64,000 bases of DNA, from the NCBI GenBank assembly GCA_964017145.1, contig OZ024845.1, positions 3,658,001-3,722,000 of the forward strand, in the 5' to 3' direction. The notes beneath the pieces were generated by a model. That model made no database searches and was not told the DNA's origin. It worked only from the letters and a program-made list of their open reading frames with translations. A program made the position numbers and the translations under genes. Position 1 is the first letter of the stretch. Every line of letters starts with the position of its first letter. This document shows positions 1 through 11,524 of this stretch, one piece after another. Source of the DNA: Agrocybe praecox. Lineage: Eukaryota; Basidiomycota; Agaricomycetes; Agaricales; Agrocybaceae.

Positions 1-251
1 CGCTTACACAATTTCCTTGGGCCCGCCCTTGCGTTCTGAAGGAGCAAGGCGATGCCACTTTTTGTGCAATGCTATTGGCTCCTGACGGACCAGGCCCGAT
101 TGTGGCTCTGTCGGTGTCATATTCCGCTTACGACAAGGTCCTTGTTGTGCGTCAGATCACTGCGCCCTGTATCCGTCATTATACAAACGACCTACCTGTT
201 TTTTCAACATTCTTATCACTTCCTTGGTCTCTTACCGTATTCTAACAACAA
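1..251. other. Upstream region of the DUF3602 gene
   Basis: No convincing coding exon is visible here. The stretch carries a CCAAT-type context (GCTATTGGCTCC near 70) and becomes pyrimidine-rich just before the ATG at 252, as is common for fungal promoters and 5' leaders. It is probably the promoter and 5' UTR of the next gene. Nothing else is supported. Confidence 0.3.
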
Positions 252-1175
252 ATGTCAAATTCTGAACGTTCCCTTTCTCGCGGCCGTGAGGTCTTCGTAC
301 GTTCTTTGAACAACACCTTGTGCTTCGTCTCTGACTCTTATCCTCCAGCAATCCACAGGACGTGGAGGAATTGGCAACATTCGACACTCCTCCAAGTCTC
401 GCGACGCCAAGCCCAACACTGGCCCTGACGATTTCTCTGTGATCCGTGGAAGGGAACCGATTAGCTCCAACCAGGTATGTGTTCATTTCCCCGCTGTCAA
501 TCGGATCTTCATGATCGCCTACCTTCTTCTCTTCTCAGGTCTTCTCTACTGGCCGCGGTGGGGCTGGAAATATTCGTTCACCTTCTCGTGATCCCGCTGG
601 TAAACCCTCTGTTGATCTTAGGGAAGAGGAAGTCATCAGGGAATGCGTAGCCGCCAACGAAGGAACCCAGTACGTAGATTCAATCCTATTTCTTATCAGG
701 GTTAAATGTCTGATTATCCCGTTTAGCGTTCAAGTGGCCGTGGTGGTCTTGGCAACATGTCAGCTCGCTCCCGTTCCAGGGATCCCGCCAGCCCAAGTAC
801 CTTTGCTGATCGCTCTCGCTCGCGCGAGCCTGGCCGATTCTCAACTGGCCGTGGTGGCGCTGGAAACATTCTCGCTGGCGATGGGCATATCGCTGAGGCC
901 GTCGATGAGGACGAGAGGAAGGCGCGCAGGCCGGCAGCGAACGATGGGGTTGGGATGTAAGTTCTTGCTTATATTTGCTTTTCGTCTGAATGAAATTAAT
1001 TCTTTGTTTCTTATGTAGCCATTCCACGGGTCGTGGTGGTGCTGCAAATTTAACAACGACGCAGCAGCCTGACATCGAGCAGCCTCCACATCGCGTTACC
1101 GAGTTCGAGTCCACCGGACGCGGAGGCGCAGGCAATATTGTTCGCGATAGGTCCCGGTCCAGGCCAAGGGCTTAA
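252..1175 (+). CDS. DUF3602 / Par32-like protein with six GRGG motifs
   Basis: Spliced gene with exons 252-296, 349-474, 539-about 646, 727-956 and 1019-1175. The product of about 221 residues is basic and serine-rich and contains six copies of a motif of the type STGRGGAGNI, spread over all exons but the first. This motif defines the fungal DUF3602 family, whose yeast member Par32 is linked to TORC1 and ammonium-permease control; the role in this fungus is inferred. The start MSNSERSLSRGREVF joins directly to the first GRGG motif. RSRSRDP-like stretches look like phosphorylation sites. One junction is uncertain: the best-looking donor (GTACGT at 670) does not keep frame with the exon at 727, while a weaker donor at 647 (GTAGCC) closes the whole frame. 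Confidence 0.85.
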
Positions 1176-2579
1176 ACCATCCCTATCAGTGTATATCCAA
1201 TAAACCGATAACACATTCACGCCAACGGCCACAAGTCAAGAAGAAATACATCCCCAGGGACTAGTTATTACACCCCAAACAATTCATCTTGTACCATCAT
1301 TTTTTTCGCATTTTCCTCCCCTATCTTCCTTATTTGTTTCGTGTATGATCGACACCGTCGTCATCTGATTTAACGATTAAATTATCTTCAAAATATGAAC
1401 TGACGTCAACAACAACAACATGTCCTCTTTATTCTCCTCAGGGTTTTGGGTTCGTCTTTTTTTTTTTACCTCTACGTACCCACCATATCTTCGTCCATTC
1501 GTCCTTGATCTTTGTCTTTCGACTTTCCCTCCCTGCAAATTCCCTTCAGTGTTCCCTTTATGCTCCTTTTATGACGAACATTTTTCTCCCTTTTTGCGTT
1601 TTTCTATCTTGTAACTCTTTTCTTTCCTTCGAGACATGATTCCTCCCCGGTTCTTTTACCTATGTATGTCTGCGATCGTCAACCGGATTCAGGAAAGGGG
1701 TCGACTATCTATGGATACCCATAAATATAAATTTATTGTAACTTGCAAAGGCGCGTCCACCGTCTTGTATGTATGTATGAATTCGTTGCATTATAGTTTT
1801 TTCTTCTTGCATTTTCTGGTGTTCGATTGTTCCTTGGGGAATTCGGGTATGTCGGTTATGTACTTTGCCGATGTACATACGCGTGACTAAACATATTGTC
1901 CAACTTTCATTACCTCTTCTATCATCTTGACATCGTTTATTTTGCATGTTATTCAATTGACGTGTGTGCGTTCCAAAAGTAGCCCACCACTTTTCTGCCA
2001 CAAATCGATTTGTGGCAAGAAAATGGTGGGCTATTTTTATAGCGTGATTTGCAACATGCTCGGTGAGGGTACTACTACCGTCTGGTAATGTTTTTCCATA
2101 TATATAATCTCATTGTTGTGCTCCTTGTATTTCTTATTATCTGAAATGTGAGTCTATGAAAGTTACCCAAAAGTTACCTTGAATTATCGACTTTATTCAG
2201 CACGGCATAAGTGCCGCGGCTTCTATTTCGACCTCAGATTATTTTCTACATAACAAGCAATGTTATTACATCTATTATATAATCTATCACACCAAGCTTT
2301 GTGTCGGCTTTGTATTTGAAGTGAATCGAAATCGCGCGTACGCGCCAGGGTCACGCGGGTCGTTTTATCGGCGTTACATATGTTTATTGTCACGCTGTTG
2401 CGTGTTCTTTTCCAACCACCACCACCATCGGCAAGTTGCAACTGTTGCCAACATTGAGCTCATTGAACCTCGCGCGGACTCTCTGACATTGTCAGAAGTG
2501 CATGCTGCATACAATCTCCTCAGGACGAAGCCCATTGGTCCGTACGACGACGACGATTTATGATGGGTGGGTTGTATGT
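1176..2579. other. 3' flank and AT-rich intergenic DNA
   Basis: This is the downstream flank of the DUF3602 gene, T-rich and without exons that can be joined into a plausible protein. A TGACGTCA palindrome lies near 1402 and a long hairpin at 1980-2033 is listed separately. A short open stretch to 2563 on the + strand ends in an Asp run but has no recognisable relatives or clear start. Confidence 0.4.
1980..2033. mobile_element. 54-bp near-perfect palindrome with TA ends (mini-MITE-like)
   Basis: The arms 1980-2005 and 2008-2033 are reverse complements of each other apart from two or three positions, with a CG dinucleotide between them. Both ends read TA (TAGCCCACC...GGTGGGCTA), the footprint of a Tc1/mariner-type target duplication. 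It could be a tiny MITE, a solo pair of terminal repeats after internal deletion, or simply a strong hairpin downstream of the DUF3602 gene. Confidence 0.45.
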
Positions 2580-3700
2580 ACCCCTGCTCACCTCCGAACA
2601 TCCCACTCACCCACCACCTCTAGTTTCCCTTTCTACGGCAACGAACGCCGCGCTCGGTCTATCTACACCCCCACCCCGTGGTCTCTCTTTCGACGCCAAC
2701 GAACACGCCTGCTCGCTCGCTCTGCACCCAGGAACATCCCCCGCCGTTCTCTGCCACTCCTGCGACTTCCGCTGTCCCTTTTTGCACCCAGGAACACCAC
2801 GGTTCGCTCTCTGCAACTGTCACCACCTGTTCTCTCTCTGCACACTCACTCTCTGTGCGACCACCGGGACAACCCCCTGTCTTTTTCCGCATGTATTAAT
2901 ACCGACGCTTGCTCTCTCTGCACCCACGGACACCACCACACGCACTCTGCGCCCACCGTTACCCTCGTTTCCCCTTTCTGCACGCCCAAACACCGATTAC
3001 ACCTGCTCGCTCGCTCCGCACACACGAACATCCCCGCTCGCTCTCTGCAACCACCACCATCCCTTTCATCTCTCTGCGCCGGCCACCGTCTCCACCTACA
3101 GGGAAAGCCACCCCTCTCTGCCCCAGTGAACGCTTCCGGCCTCCGCGACGACCAACCTCCCAGGTCGATCCCTCGCCGACTACAAACCACACTGACTCTC
3201 TCTTTCTGTGCTTACGAAGACGTATGACCGCGACGACGTCCACGACGTACGCGAGGGGTTCAGATTGGTTTGAAGGAGGCTTAGGAGTGTGGACACATAG
3301 GTACGTTCGAAAATGCTTCGTTGGCTCTCTGAGCAACTACTATTAACCTTTCCCTCTCTCTCGCTTTGCATCCCAAACCTTCCTTCTCTCTCCATGTTTA
3401 CCCACCGTCACCCACACTCTCTCCCCCCTTCTCTGCGACCACTGGCACCTCGACTTTACCTCTTTGCCCCCAGGAATACCCTCACTTGCTCTCTACGCCC
3501 ACCGGCACCCTGGCTCTCTCTCTCTGCGCCGCCTCCGCTGTCTCTTTTAGCATCCAGGAACAACCCTGCTCGCTCTCTGCGCCCAAGCACATTCCCGCCC
3601 AGTCTCTACGACCGCCATCTCCCCCTCTCCTACCATTATTTTCTCCGCCCTTTTTCTCTGTGTCACCATCAAACTGCGTTAGATTGCGTGCCACGGCAGT
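2580..3700. repeat. Degenerate C/T-rich minisatellite-like tract
   Basis: About 1.1 kb in which variants of CTCGCTCTCTGCACCCAGGA plus a short CA/CC-rich linker recur every 40-60 bp (for example near 2730, 2781, 2919, 2975, 3017, 3466 and 3555). Several overlapping open frames exist on both strands, but each merely re-reads the repeat in another frame, and none has a conserved domain. I read it as non-coding diverged tandem repeat. Confidence 0.6.
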
Positions 3701-4800
3701 TATTCCGAAAGACTCTTGTACCTGTACAGTAGTCTATAATAGATAGCTATATGTAAATAGCGTAGACATCTGTAATACAACCGTTATAAACCCTACATCC
3801 CCGCTCGGATACCTTATGTTTTGTTGTCTCTGTTGACGCATTGACTGTGAGTCAATCACTCACGCTCAAGTCATGTATGAATAGCCGCACAAACTGTACT
3901 GCAAATCGTATCAGCTTGATAATACATATATGAGCTTATGAAATAATGTACGCACCTTAGAAATATAACAAAGTTGTCCACGTACTGAATTTATGTTCAA
4001 CGAAGTCAACTTACTCGTCTTCCTACATTGTTCCTACAGCATATATCTTTACAGGCAGGCGCACAAACTGTACCGCTGGATGAGTCTCTGTGAAATTTTA
4101 TATTAAGGTACAACAGATATATACTGCACAGGGGAAATTACTAGCAATATGGTAGAGTAAGTGGAGGGCAACCTATCTCGTTCAACGGCTGTAATTTCTA
4201 TTTTCCCACACTTCTATTTATGTCAGGGGGTACGTTCTGCCCTGCGCGGTAGTTTCGAGTGGACTTAAACACGCAGATTGGAGGGGGAAATGAAAATTGA
4301 ATATGAGAGGTAGTGTATAAAACGCCTGGAACATCCAAGAAAAATGGAAAAAATCAGTTGGGAATCAGGTGTGCGCGGCCTCACCATTGCGAGCGTATAT
4401 TTGATGCGTCTGATGCGCACATCCAAATTCAGAGGTGGCTGTGCTACAAACGCGGACTTGGTCAAAAAACGCCTTCAGAGCAACGGCGCGCTCAGGACGT
4501 AGCAGTCGCAACATTAATTCATGATATTTTCCACAGAATTAGGAATTTGTGTTTGTCAATCTCATAATTCAATGCGAGTGGGAACTCGGTGAGTTGCTGT
4601 CGCTTATATCATTTATACCCCATACCAGGCTATGAGACCTCAGACTTGTGAGAGGGATACCGATACTGTCAAATTGGTGCGCATTTCTTCATGCTTGTGC
4701 AGGGCCATTACACGGACTAAATCTATGTCTCATTCTACCTCTTTTTACATAAATCACACAAACTTTGACCATCCAGTCCCCCGAGGACGCTCTAAAAACG
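3701..4800. other. AT-rich intergenic DNA
   Basis: No exon series or domain is visible. Several splice-like signals (GTGAGT, CCAG) occur near 4585-4630, but the flanking frames contain stops. Confidence 0.3.
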
Positions 4801-4936
4801 ATGGACGCTGTCCAATCGGTGAGTTCTCATGACTCGTGGACATCATACACTCTGACCATCCAATTAATTGTACTTCTAGGAACCTGTTTCAAAACCTAAC
4901 TCACGTAGAGCTGAGTACAACGCCATCACAAAGCCG
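4801..4936 (+). pseudogene. Possible 5' gene fragment of two exons, product unknown
   Basis: ATG at 4801 gives exon 4801-4818, then a consensus GTGAGT intron ending in TTCTAG, then exon 4880-4936 followed by another GTGAGT donor. The 25-residue peptide starts MDAVQSEPVSKPN and is rich in polar residues. Beyond the second donor, both candidate acceptors (TTTTAG near 4995-5005) lead straight into stop codons, so the rest of the gene is missing or unrecognised. Good splice signals around a short open frame can occur by chance; this is a weak call. Confidence 0.22.
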
Positions 4937-5400
4937 GTGAGTAAATTTGAAGAACTCGAAGTGAGGAGGCTTCGATAAATCGGTTAATTTTAGCAATTTT
5001 AGCAATCATGATTGCGGTGATAGAAGACGGCCAGATCGTTCTCCGTGGCATTCTATTTTTTGGGATATAGACTTGATTCGCATTATTCATTGTAATACTA
5101 ATGACTTTGAGACACGGTCATATACCACCTTTACAAGTAACTAACATGACAGAGGGATCACCAAGAGGGTGGTATGGGATTCCCATCCCACCTTCTGGCT
5201 CACCAATCCCACCCTTTAAGCATTTTCGGCATCACAGCGGAAGACAGACACAATTCTTGTCTGCCATCCGCGGCAACCGTCTTCAACTACGCAATTCTCA
5301 ATAGTGGGCGGGAGCAGGCGGGTGTCACGAGGATCCCGACGTCGGGGGACTTTTGATTCTTGAAGAGAATATTTTACGAAGTAGCAAATACATAATATGA
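4937..5400. other. Intergenic DNA with GGGTGG/CCCACC short inverted repeats
   Basis: No gene is seen. Around 5167-5217 short CCCACC/GGGTGG stretches alternate in both orientations (GGGTGGTATGGGATTCCCAT, then CCAATCCCACCC). Similar GGGTGGGATT stretches recur at 6500-6560 on the other side of the hypothetical gene, perhaps edges of an old element. Confidence 0.25.
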
Positions 5401-6058
5401 TTACATATCTGGATTAATAAAGTTAAAAAATGTTGCCACCGCTTCTTCACCTTCGAAGAAATTCAGGTTCCTCTCCCACCAGTCAGCGTCAGAGACCATC
5501 TCCGGCAAGGTCCGAGAACCAGCGAATGGTGATTGAGATGGGTGCGCTTCATGTTCGTAAGGTCCCGGTGAGTCAAGATGAAAGCTATGAGCATCGTTGT
5601 TGGTCAAAACCGGTGATGAAGGTAGTGCCGGTGATGAAGGTGCTGGTGATGAAGGTGCTGGCCCTGATGAAGGTGCGTAAGTAGACGAGGCGGGTGTCTG
5701 ACGTCGATCATGTGGCCGTACACTCCTGAACTCATTCTCCTTCATAGCCTTCATTTTTTCCTTCAATTTCGCCTTCCCGGCGGTCCATTCTTTTTGTTGA
5801 TCCATAAGAGTCCGCCCCTCCTTTTTGAGAAGTGCGCACTCTGTGGAAAGATTGGCAGCTAACATGGATACCTTACTGCATCCTTTGAGCTCATTCGAAA
5901 TGGCCGTCAGTCGTTCGGCAACCTTGACTGTTCGCTCCATCGATTTCTTGTGTTTGATTGTGAGTTCTTCAATATTTGCCTCGAGTGAATGATAATTATC
6001 TCGAGCAATGCTCACGGCTTGGATCTTGTCATGTTTAGCCTGTCTTCTTGCTGCTCCT
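5401..6058 (-). CDS. Hypothetical protein, helical/coiled-coil N-terminus with Pro-Ser linker
   Basis: A single open frame of 204 or more codons, open back to a stop near 6060. There is no ATG at its 5' end. Either an upstream exon is spliced in (a CAG acceptor lies near 6050) or translation starts at the in-frame ATG at 5940. The first 100 residues are rich in Lys, Glu, Ala and Leu with heptad-like spacing, which suggests a coiled coil. Then comes a low-complexity linker of PAPSSP/PSSP repeats, then an acidic C-terminus containing WWERNLNFFEGEE. No family is recognised. A MITE lies immediately upstream. Confidence 0.45.
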
Positions 6059-6105
6059 CACTTCTCCCTGTTGTAAGGGAGGTTATAACGACTCGAGACG
6101 CTCTA

Positions 6106-6371
6106 CTGTACTATTACGACCAAGTGTTCATGGGTTGTGACGTGTGATGCTAAGTGTTCACTGGACAACTGTTCATTCTGGTCATGTGACTGATAAATCT
6201 GGTAAAAACCACCAAAAAAAACAAGTATTCGTGACTTTTTGTTGCAAAAATTACTATATCGGGACAGTACCTACCCATGTAAATTGAATGTGATGCGTGA
6301 CAAATGTCATAAGTGTTCAGTTCATAGGTTTCTGTGATGCATGACGTGAACAATCGGTCGTAATAGTACAG
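6106..6371. mobile_element. TA-flanked MITE, 266 bp
   Basis: The left end CTGTACTATTACGACC (6106-6121) and right end 6356-6371 are perfect 16-bp inverted repeats, extendable to about 25 bp with mismatches. TA dinucleotides flank both sides (6104-6105 and 6372-6373), the target preference of Tc1/mariner elements. The interior has no coding capacity but carries several AAGTGTTCA-like repeats in both orientations, as in subterminal transposase-binding repeats. It sits about 45 bp from the 5' limit of the coiled-coil hypothetical frame. Confidence 0.75.
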
Positions 6372-6657
6372 TAATATTTCATTATCTCACTGTTTGGCGT
6401 TCAAGATTCCGCCAAGAAGAGGCCGGTGGATTCCGGTCTCTGCATTGCGTCCTGCATGTGCCGCTCAGGGAAAGCCATCAGAATAAACTCTGCTGGATGG
6501 GAATGACATACAATCCCACCCAACTGGTCACGCAGGCGTGACAAATCCCACCCATCATAACACCTTGCCAATATATACTCAATCACCACAATATATGATA
6601 AGTAGAAGACCTATAGCAGAAGAAGATAGGCATTGTTTGAGAATACATTGCCACTAT

Positions 6658-9600
6658 TCATAGTGCTGAAGTCATATCGAAAATAACTACATGGCCGGAG
6701 GGGTGCCCCAAACATATTTGATCGCCCCAAGTTGAGGAACAGGAGATGTCGCGGCGATATTGAGAGGGGATCCAGCAGTGGCGGAGGCTGGCCATTATCC
6801 ATTGACTATCGTCTGATATCCGAAGAGTGGAAGATTGCTGCGAGTGATAAAAAATGCGGAATTCGTAGGGATTAGTTCTGTTCACTCTACTGCCATCGGG
6901 CAATGTGATAGACTTGTCTGAAGTGGACATTGATTGAGAACTGCCCATCATGACATTCCAAATTCGGACTGTTTCGTCGTCTGATCCAGAGATGACTTGG
7001 CTACCGTCCTGCGAGAATGCGACAGACCTCACCGAATGTGTGTGGCCCTTCAGCTCAGCCTCCACCTTGCCCGTTGTCACATTCCAAATTCGGACTGTTT
7101 TGTCGTTTGATCCAGAGACAACTCGGCTACCATCCTGCGAGAATGCGACAGACCTCACCCAATGTGTGTGGCCCTTCAGCTCAGCCTCCACCTCGCCCGT
7201 TGTCACATTCCAAATTCGGACTGTTTCGTCATTTGATCCAGAGACAACTCGGCTACCGTCCTGTGAGAATGCGACAGACGTCACCCAATGTGTGTGGCCC
7301 TTCAGCTCAGCCTCCACCTCGCCCATTGTCACATTCCAAATTCGGACTGTTTCGTCGCTTGATCCAGAGACAACTCGGCTACCGTCCTGCGAGAATGCGA
7401 CAGACCTCACCGAATCTGTGTGGCCCTTCAGCTCAGCCTCCACCTTGCCCGTTGTCACATTCCAAATTCGGACTGTTTTGTCATGTGATCCAGAGACAAC
7501 TCGGCTACCGTCCTGTGAGAATGCGACAGACGTCACCCAATCTGTGTGGCCCTTCAGCTCAGCCTCCACCTTGCCCGTTGTCACATTCCAAATTCGGACT
7601 GTTTTGTCATTTGATCCAGAGACAACTCGGCTACCGTCCTGTGAGAATGCGACAGACGTCACCCAATGTGTGTGGCCCTTCAGCTCAGCCTCCACCTCGC
7701 CCGTTGTCACATTCCAAATTCGGACTGTTTTGTCGTTTGATCCAGAGACAACTCGGCTACCGTCCTGCGAGAATGCGACAGACGTCACCCAATCTGTGTG
7801 GCCCTTCAGCTCAGCCTCCACCTTGCCCGTTGTCACATTCCAAATTCGGACTGTTTTGTCATTTGATCCAGAGACAACTCGGCTACCGTCCTGTGAGAAT
7901 GCGACAGACGTCACCCAATGTGTGTGGCCCTTCAGCTCAGCCTCCACCTTGCCCGTTGTCACATTCCAAATTCGGACTGTTTTGTCATGTGATCCAGAGA
8001 CAACTCGGCTACCGTCCTGTGAGAATGCAACAGAGTTCACCATTGATTCATGTTTTATAACATGCTCTGTTGCACCCCACAAGTCAGATAATCCAAAAAT
8101 GACTTTTGGCACTCTGCTGACATCTGCAACGTAGGTCTTGCGTATCAATGATTTCTTCGGAATCCAAACAAGTGCAGACTGGTAGATCTCCATGCAGTGT
8201 TTCTGGACAGCTTCAAAGTTCATTTGTAGACATCGGCGGGCGTCGTCAACAAACAAACGAAGGTCATGGTATCGAAAGCTCTGTCGATCGAAAAACTATT
8301 AGACTCACAAAAAAAAGTCTTCATTCTGGTCCACAACTTACTGATAAAACGGTGGCAATGCTGCTGAGGGATTTCAGTCCTGTCTCTAATTCCCCCAGCA
8401 TGCTGAGACACTCTATCCAATGCAAAAGATGTTCATGCAGAAAATGGCGAAGGGGGTTAACAAGTACAGTGTCGAATACCTCAACTTCTTTAACTTCTGC
8501 TAAATGAGCAGCCCAATAGACACATGAGTATTTGAGCGCTTCAGAGATTTTTCCAACGTTTTCCAGGGAGTTGGTCCTCTCTCTATGCGAAATTGTTAAT
8601 TCTTTGGGGATGTCGCATATGTTGTACTTTAGTGACCGGTTCATTTGCTTCAAACATTTGAGAGCTAGGAGTTGATGACCCTCTGAAGCATCCAAAGCAC
8701 GGAATGAGGAGTCCTTGGAAGTAAAACGGTCAGGAAAACAACGGATGGGACTGGTTATGAAGTCTGGAAACGAGGCGTGGAATGGAGCAACCACGGCTCC
8801 GGGTTGTTGAGGAATGTGAATAACAGAGGTGAGCGGCGACAAATACGCATCCGCGTCATTTATTTCAGATACAGATGCAATGGCTTCCATCGGCAATGGA
8901 TTTCGAAGGAAGATGATGATCGACATAAGGTCCCTCATGAGAGTAACTTCATGTGGCAGCTTCTCCTTACAGGCCATTTCCAAAATACATATGTAGAGAG
9001 TGTCAATGGCAGTTTTGAACTTGGTGACCGATTCCAGGCCTAGGTTAGCCATTTCGGTAAGACGAGACTTGTAGAGCCTGCCCCCGCTGCCACCAATGTG
9101 ACGAACAGCAGTTGCTGCGTAGATGAAGAGTGTACCGGAACGCGCAGTGAGGCTGTCTAGCTCGTTTTGCGAGGGCCATTCTTCTGCAGTACGACGACTG
9201 TCGTCGTTCCGTATGTTGGCTAAGGATGTCTGGAGATACTTGCAGATATCTTCCTCGACCACATTCTTCTCAATATTGTGGAGATAGAAAGCCGTTGCTT
9301 TGTTATCCCCGGAGTTGAAGGCGTTGCTAATCGGAGATTCGTCACGACTGGAAATGAACACCTTCAGAGGAATTGTCGGTGCCGACCGAAGAACAAGTTT
9401 AATGAATGCAGAGACAACTGGAGGGTCGATGCATTCATCGATGGCATCAATGACGATAACTTTGTATACCTTGTCCACTATGCCAGCAATCGTTTGAATA
9501 GGGTTATAAACGAGCTGCTTGAACTGCTCATTCATATTATTAAAGGTCGGTTCCGCTAGTTTATCATCACCCTTGATGGCCTTGACGACCTCAACTTTGA

Positions 9601-11336
9601 TGGCAGGTGAAGCTCTGGCGAGCGCGTGCGCAATAACAGGAGTAATAAGACGCGCATTCCACGTCTTCTCGGACGCTCGAGAAGCAAAGAAACTGCCACC
9701 AAGGATGTTTTTCGCCTCAAGAATCTCACAGAAGGTGTGCGCGATGGTCGATTTGCCAATTCCAGCCATGCCTACCATCCAGTATACCTTGCTGCTACTG
9801 GCGTCCGAGGCCCAAGCCTCCAAATCTTCGAGGACCTTAACACGGGTCCCTTCCATGCAGCCGGTAGCATCGCCGTAAGACGACTGTCGAGTTTTATAGG
9901 ATGTCATTTCGTGATTGAGTTTGTCGATGAGACCTATGGTCTTGTGAGCCCCACAAAATACAACACTTATTGACAGTTTATCTCACCGGAGTTCAGGTGC
10001 TACAGATGTGTTCTATCAGCGTCATCCATATTTCTGGGGATAGCAAGAGTATAGTACCTCTATGATTTCTCCTACTGTTGCTTCGATTTTCAGCTGGGTA
10101 TCGATCTTTAAGATGTGATCAATATATAAACGTAGCTTTTGTCGATAACTTGAGAAACCAACCTGAAAGACTTCGCACAAACCGATGATATTCCGCAATG
10201 CCTTCAGTATTGTATTGGCATCTTTCTTAGCCAAGGCAGCAAAGGTCAACGGCATTTGCTTCTGCAGCTCTTCGATCTTCTTCAATTGGACGATGATGGC
10301 ACTGGAAAGCATCGGCGAATGTGAGATATGACTAAAATACATGAAGAAGCGACGCACTTGCTGAAATTTTCAATCCGATAATTTATCGCGCCTATGATAC
10401 CGTCTTTTTTATACTTCCCAACGATCAAGAGAATAGCTTCCAGCTTTTCTTTGAGCTCTTTGAGCTCTTGCTTATTGTCCAACACCCTCTGATCCGCGAG
10501 AATAAATGATGAATCACTCGTGAGTCTGTGTTGTTGTACATTGAGAGTCGAGACACACCTCGACAAAATCGGTAATTGTGAGAAATGCCCCAGCAGCCGT
10601 CTTCAAAGGTAGGAACAAATCAGAGCAATCGTAAAGTCCCTTCACTACTGTCTTCAGCCCTTCGTAGACAACACCTCCCACCGCTTTCGCCTGCTGAACC
10701 CCCGTTTCGGCCTCAACCACACCGTCAGAGAGCCCACCGATTGGCAGATAGGGGTTATCTTGTGGAGGGAGATCCCCGGACTGCACGTTTACAGCAGACA
10801 ATGTAATCTTCATTTTGGCAGGAACGACGTTACCCTTCTTATCCGTCAAATCAAAACTGGCGTCTAATTAAACCTCCGTCAAGATGAATACACGCATACA
10901 GCAGACATTGTACTCACCATTACCGAGCAGGGCTTCGACTTTCCCCTCGTATTGTACCACTAAAGCATTGAGCAGATTGATGTTGGTCCCGAATCCGCGG
11001 TAGACGACAATCTTAATCGTTGACGAGGGCTCGAACGAGCTGATTCCAAGAGGTGAATACCGACCAAGAGGTCTTTCACAAGACCAAGTCTCACATTTCA
11101 TTGTCGGCATTCCATTCCCATTTCAGCACCGGCGCGCGAGGCTTGGGGTCCGTCGATTTTTTAACCTCCTTGTCGTTTACAGAAATCCGTATAGAGTACT
11201 TTGATCGTACCCCATCGCCAATGTTGCCAGAAACTTCGATACCTAGATGAAGATCAGCAGAAGACAAGGCCATTGTAGATGTCGCGATCTTACTTCCTAG
11301 GATTGCGCGAAGTGGTGACGGTTTATTGGTTGCCAT
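6658..11336 (-). CDS. NLR (STAND) protein: C2-like, NACHT and nine WD40 repeats
   Basis: Eight exons (11336-11095, 11039-10918, 10863-10559, 10488-10358, 10301-10163, 10105-10058, 9940-8342, 8280-6658) join in one frame of about 1402 residues. Residues 1-170 resemble a C2-like beta domain, followed by helices (170-330). The P-loop GMAGIGKST is near 386-394, Walker B VIVIDAIDE near 490-498, and a sensor-like KVFISSRDE follows. Nine 42-residue WD40 repeats (about 939-1316) end in a short tail. This is the layout of fungal NWD/HET-E-type NLRs, which act as intracellular sensors in non-self recognition and regulated cell death; the effector role of the N-terminus is not known. The introns at 10162-10106 and possibly inside the first exon (51 nt) are in frame, so their removal is uncertain. 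No lesion was found. Confidence 0.85.
6919..8052 (-). repeat. Nine near-identical 126-bp tandem units encoding WD40 repeats
   Basis: The units are head-to-tail inside the last exon of the NLR gene. Each encodes a 42-residue WD40 blade with the core VAFSQDGSRVVSGS. The first eight differ only at a handful of codons: the two residues after HT (H/D, W/S), one T/R, the residue before D (N/H/S) and a few K/E switches. The last unit is more diverged. Such low divergence points to recent unequal exchange or gene conversion. Confidence 0.9.
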
Positions 11337-11524
11337 TCAGAGAACTATGAGCGTAAGGGAGGAGAATCGGAAGAATCAAGTCGAATCTGGCATGCAATGC
11401 CTCATGGCACAGCCGCATGTCCCACGCATGTCATGGAGAAGCATCATGCCAGTGTCAACTATGTTGTAATTATCGATCAACTGTGTGATAGTGGTGTGTT
11501 TTGAACAGAGAAACAATGTGGCAT
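11337..11524. other. NLR 5' flank
   Basis: No gene is seen between the NLR start codon and the repeated segment that begins at 11525. It is presumably the NLR promoter. Confidence 0.3.

Noticed and set aside
2502..3227. 241-codon + frame and overlapping frames on both strands
   Set aside because: They translate the degenerate C/T-rich repeat in different phases, with no domain and no splice support.
6950..8134. Two long + strand frames (394 and 347 codons)
   Set aside because: They are antisense shadows of the WD40 repeat array; the 126-bp unit keeps all frames open once one repeat lacks stops.
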